DNA from: UMGS1519 sp963621885
Lineage (GTDB): Bacteria; Actinomycetota; Coriobacteriia; Coriobacteriales; Eggerthellaceae
NCBI GenBank assembly: GCA_963621885.1
Contig: CAVFFT010000019.1
Location: forward strand, 1 to 24,898
Direction: 5' to 3'
Length of the DNA: 24,898 nucleotides
A program made the position numbers and the translations under genes. Numbering within the stretch: the first letter of the stretch is position 1; each line of letters starts with the position of its first letter. The notes below the pieces were generated by a model that saw only the letters and a program-made list of their open reading frames with translations, made no database searches and was not told the DNA's origin. This document shows, in pieces, positions 24,477 to 24,898 of the stretch.

Positions 24477-24898
24477 TTGAACCAGGAGCTCTTCTCCGAG
24501 CGATTGCGAGACGCCATGAAACGCCAGCAGATGAAGCAGGTCGACGTCTTGCGAATCGCCGCTGAACAAGAAGTGAAGCTGGGCAAGTCGCAACTCAGCC
24601 AATATTTGAACGGCAAGTCGGCCCCACGTGAAGGCATTCTGCATTCGCTCGCGGGCATTCTTGATGTGCCAGCTGAATGGCTTTCGGGTGCGGAGGCGCC
24701 TCAAGACACGGTGGTAAAGGCGAGCGCTGCGCGAAAATGCGCGGCTGCGAAAGCGTCAGCCGAAGTGCGCAATGCAGCGGCAAAGGCACCCGCCGCAAAG
24801 CCGACTGCCGCAAAAGGCGCGACAAGCGATGCGGCGACAACGTCGACTGCCGCAAAAGGCGCGACAAGCGATGCGCCCACTTGCGGCTTGAACCCCAC
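24477..24898 (+). CDS. XRE-family helix-turn-helix regulator, partial (runs off the window)
   Basis: 140 codons to the window end, starting at TTG. Residues about 4-65 form a Cro/CI-type helix-turn-helix: SERLRDAMKRQQMKQVDV, then GKSQLSQYLNGKSAPREGIL and a closing LAGILDVPAEWLSG. From residue 68 on, the chain becomes an Ala/Lys/Thr-rich linker with a 14-residue tandem repeat (TAAKGATSDAATTS type). What follows lies outside the window. The divergent position suggests it may control itself and bioY through the TTGAAC array; this is inference. The family often binds as dimers to short inverted repeats. Confidence 0.85.
   Translation, partial: MNQELFSERLRDAMKRQQMKQVDVLRIAAEQEVKLGKSQLSQYLNGKSAPREGILHSLAGILDVPAEWLSGAEAPQDTVVKASAARKCAAAKASAEVRNAAAKAPAAKPTAAKGATSDAATTSTAAKGATSDAPTCGLNP
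24802..24875 (+). repeat. 42-bp tandem repeat in the xre linker
   Basis: A 32-base sequence (24802-24833) recurs perfectly at 24844-24875; the period is 42 bp, equal to 14 codons, so copy number changes would keep the frame. The array could continue past the window in weaker form. Confidence 0.9.

Overview
The window reads as chromosome of a high-GC, Gram-positive anaerobe. The gene content suggests the class Coriobacteriia (Actinomycetota), most likely an Eggerthellaceae-type gut or oral bacterium. Clues are a sortase-assembled pilus, a Veg protein beside ksgA, class III (CaiB/BaiF) CoA-transferases, Cys-lipoboxed proteins with Ser-rich linkers, and BioY. The assignment is inference from gene content; no marker gene fixes the genus.

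Layout. 1-216: tail region with inverted repeats, ending in the terminator of the pilus operon. 217-6155 (minus): a three-gene pilus operon read as large Cna_B/SpaA adhesin, then backbone pilin with LPQTG, then class C sortase. It lies directly beyond the 3' end of a tRNA-Ala(CGC) gene (6467-6542, minus) that has its own promoter and terminator. 6628-11332 (minus): a housekeeping run metG - tatD - flavodoxin-like reductase - ksgA - veg. It resembles the metS-yabD-rnmV-ksgA-veg order of Bacillus, but with a reductase where rnmV would be. 11598-14171 (minus): a polar amino acid ABC transporter (lipoprotein SBP, permease, a possible 59-codon ORF, ATPase), with hairpins after the SBP gene and a duplicated ATPase gene tail downstream.

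14334-15958: a ferrochelatase gene (minus) diverging from a short DtxR-family regulator (plus). Between them is a dyad resembling a DtxR/MntR operator, which suggests iron-controlled haem synthesis. 16029-18307: a small lipoprotein-like membrane protein convergent with, and overlapping by 4 bp, a membrane-anchored polysaccharide deacetylase with a 265-residue disordered N-terminus. 18666-19088 (minus): queD.

19383-23205 (minus): a metabolic cluster of a zinc-dependent medium-chain dehydrogenase, a FldA/HadA-like CoA-transferase and a second CaiB/BaiF protein that carries the His-Asp pair of alpha-methylacyl-CoA racemases. The cluster ends in a clear terminator. 23518-24108 (minus): bioY, the biotin ECF S-component. 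24477-end (plus): an XRE regulator with a TTG start and an Ala-rich repeat tail, running off the window. The bioY/xre intergenic region carries TTGAAC motifs spaced exactly 30 bp apart and a 23-bp palindrome over the likely bioY -10.

The parts most worth following are the uncharacterised CoA-transferase/racemase/dehydrogenase cluster, the operator-like arrays at bioY/xre, and the hemH/dtxR control region.
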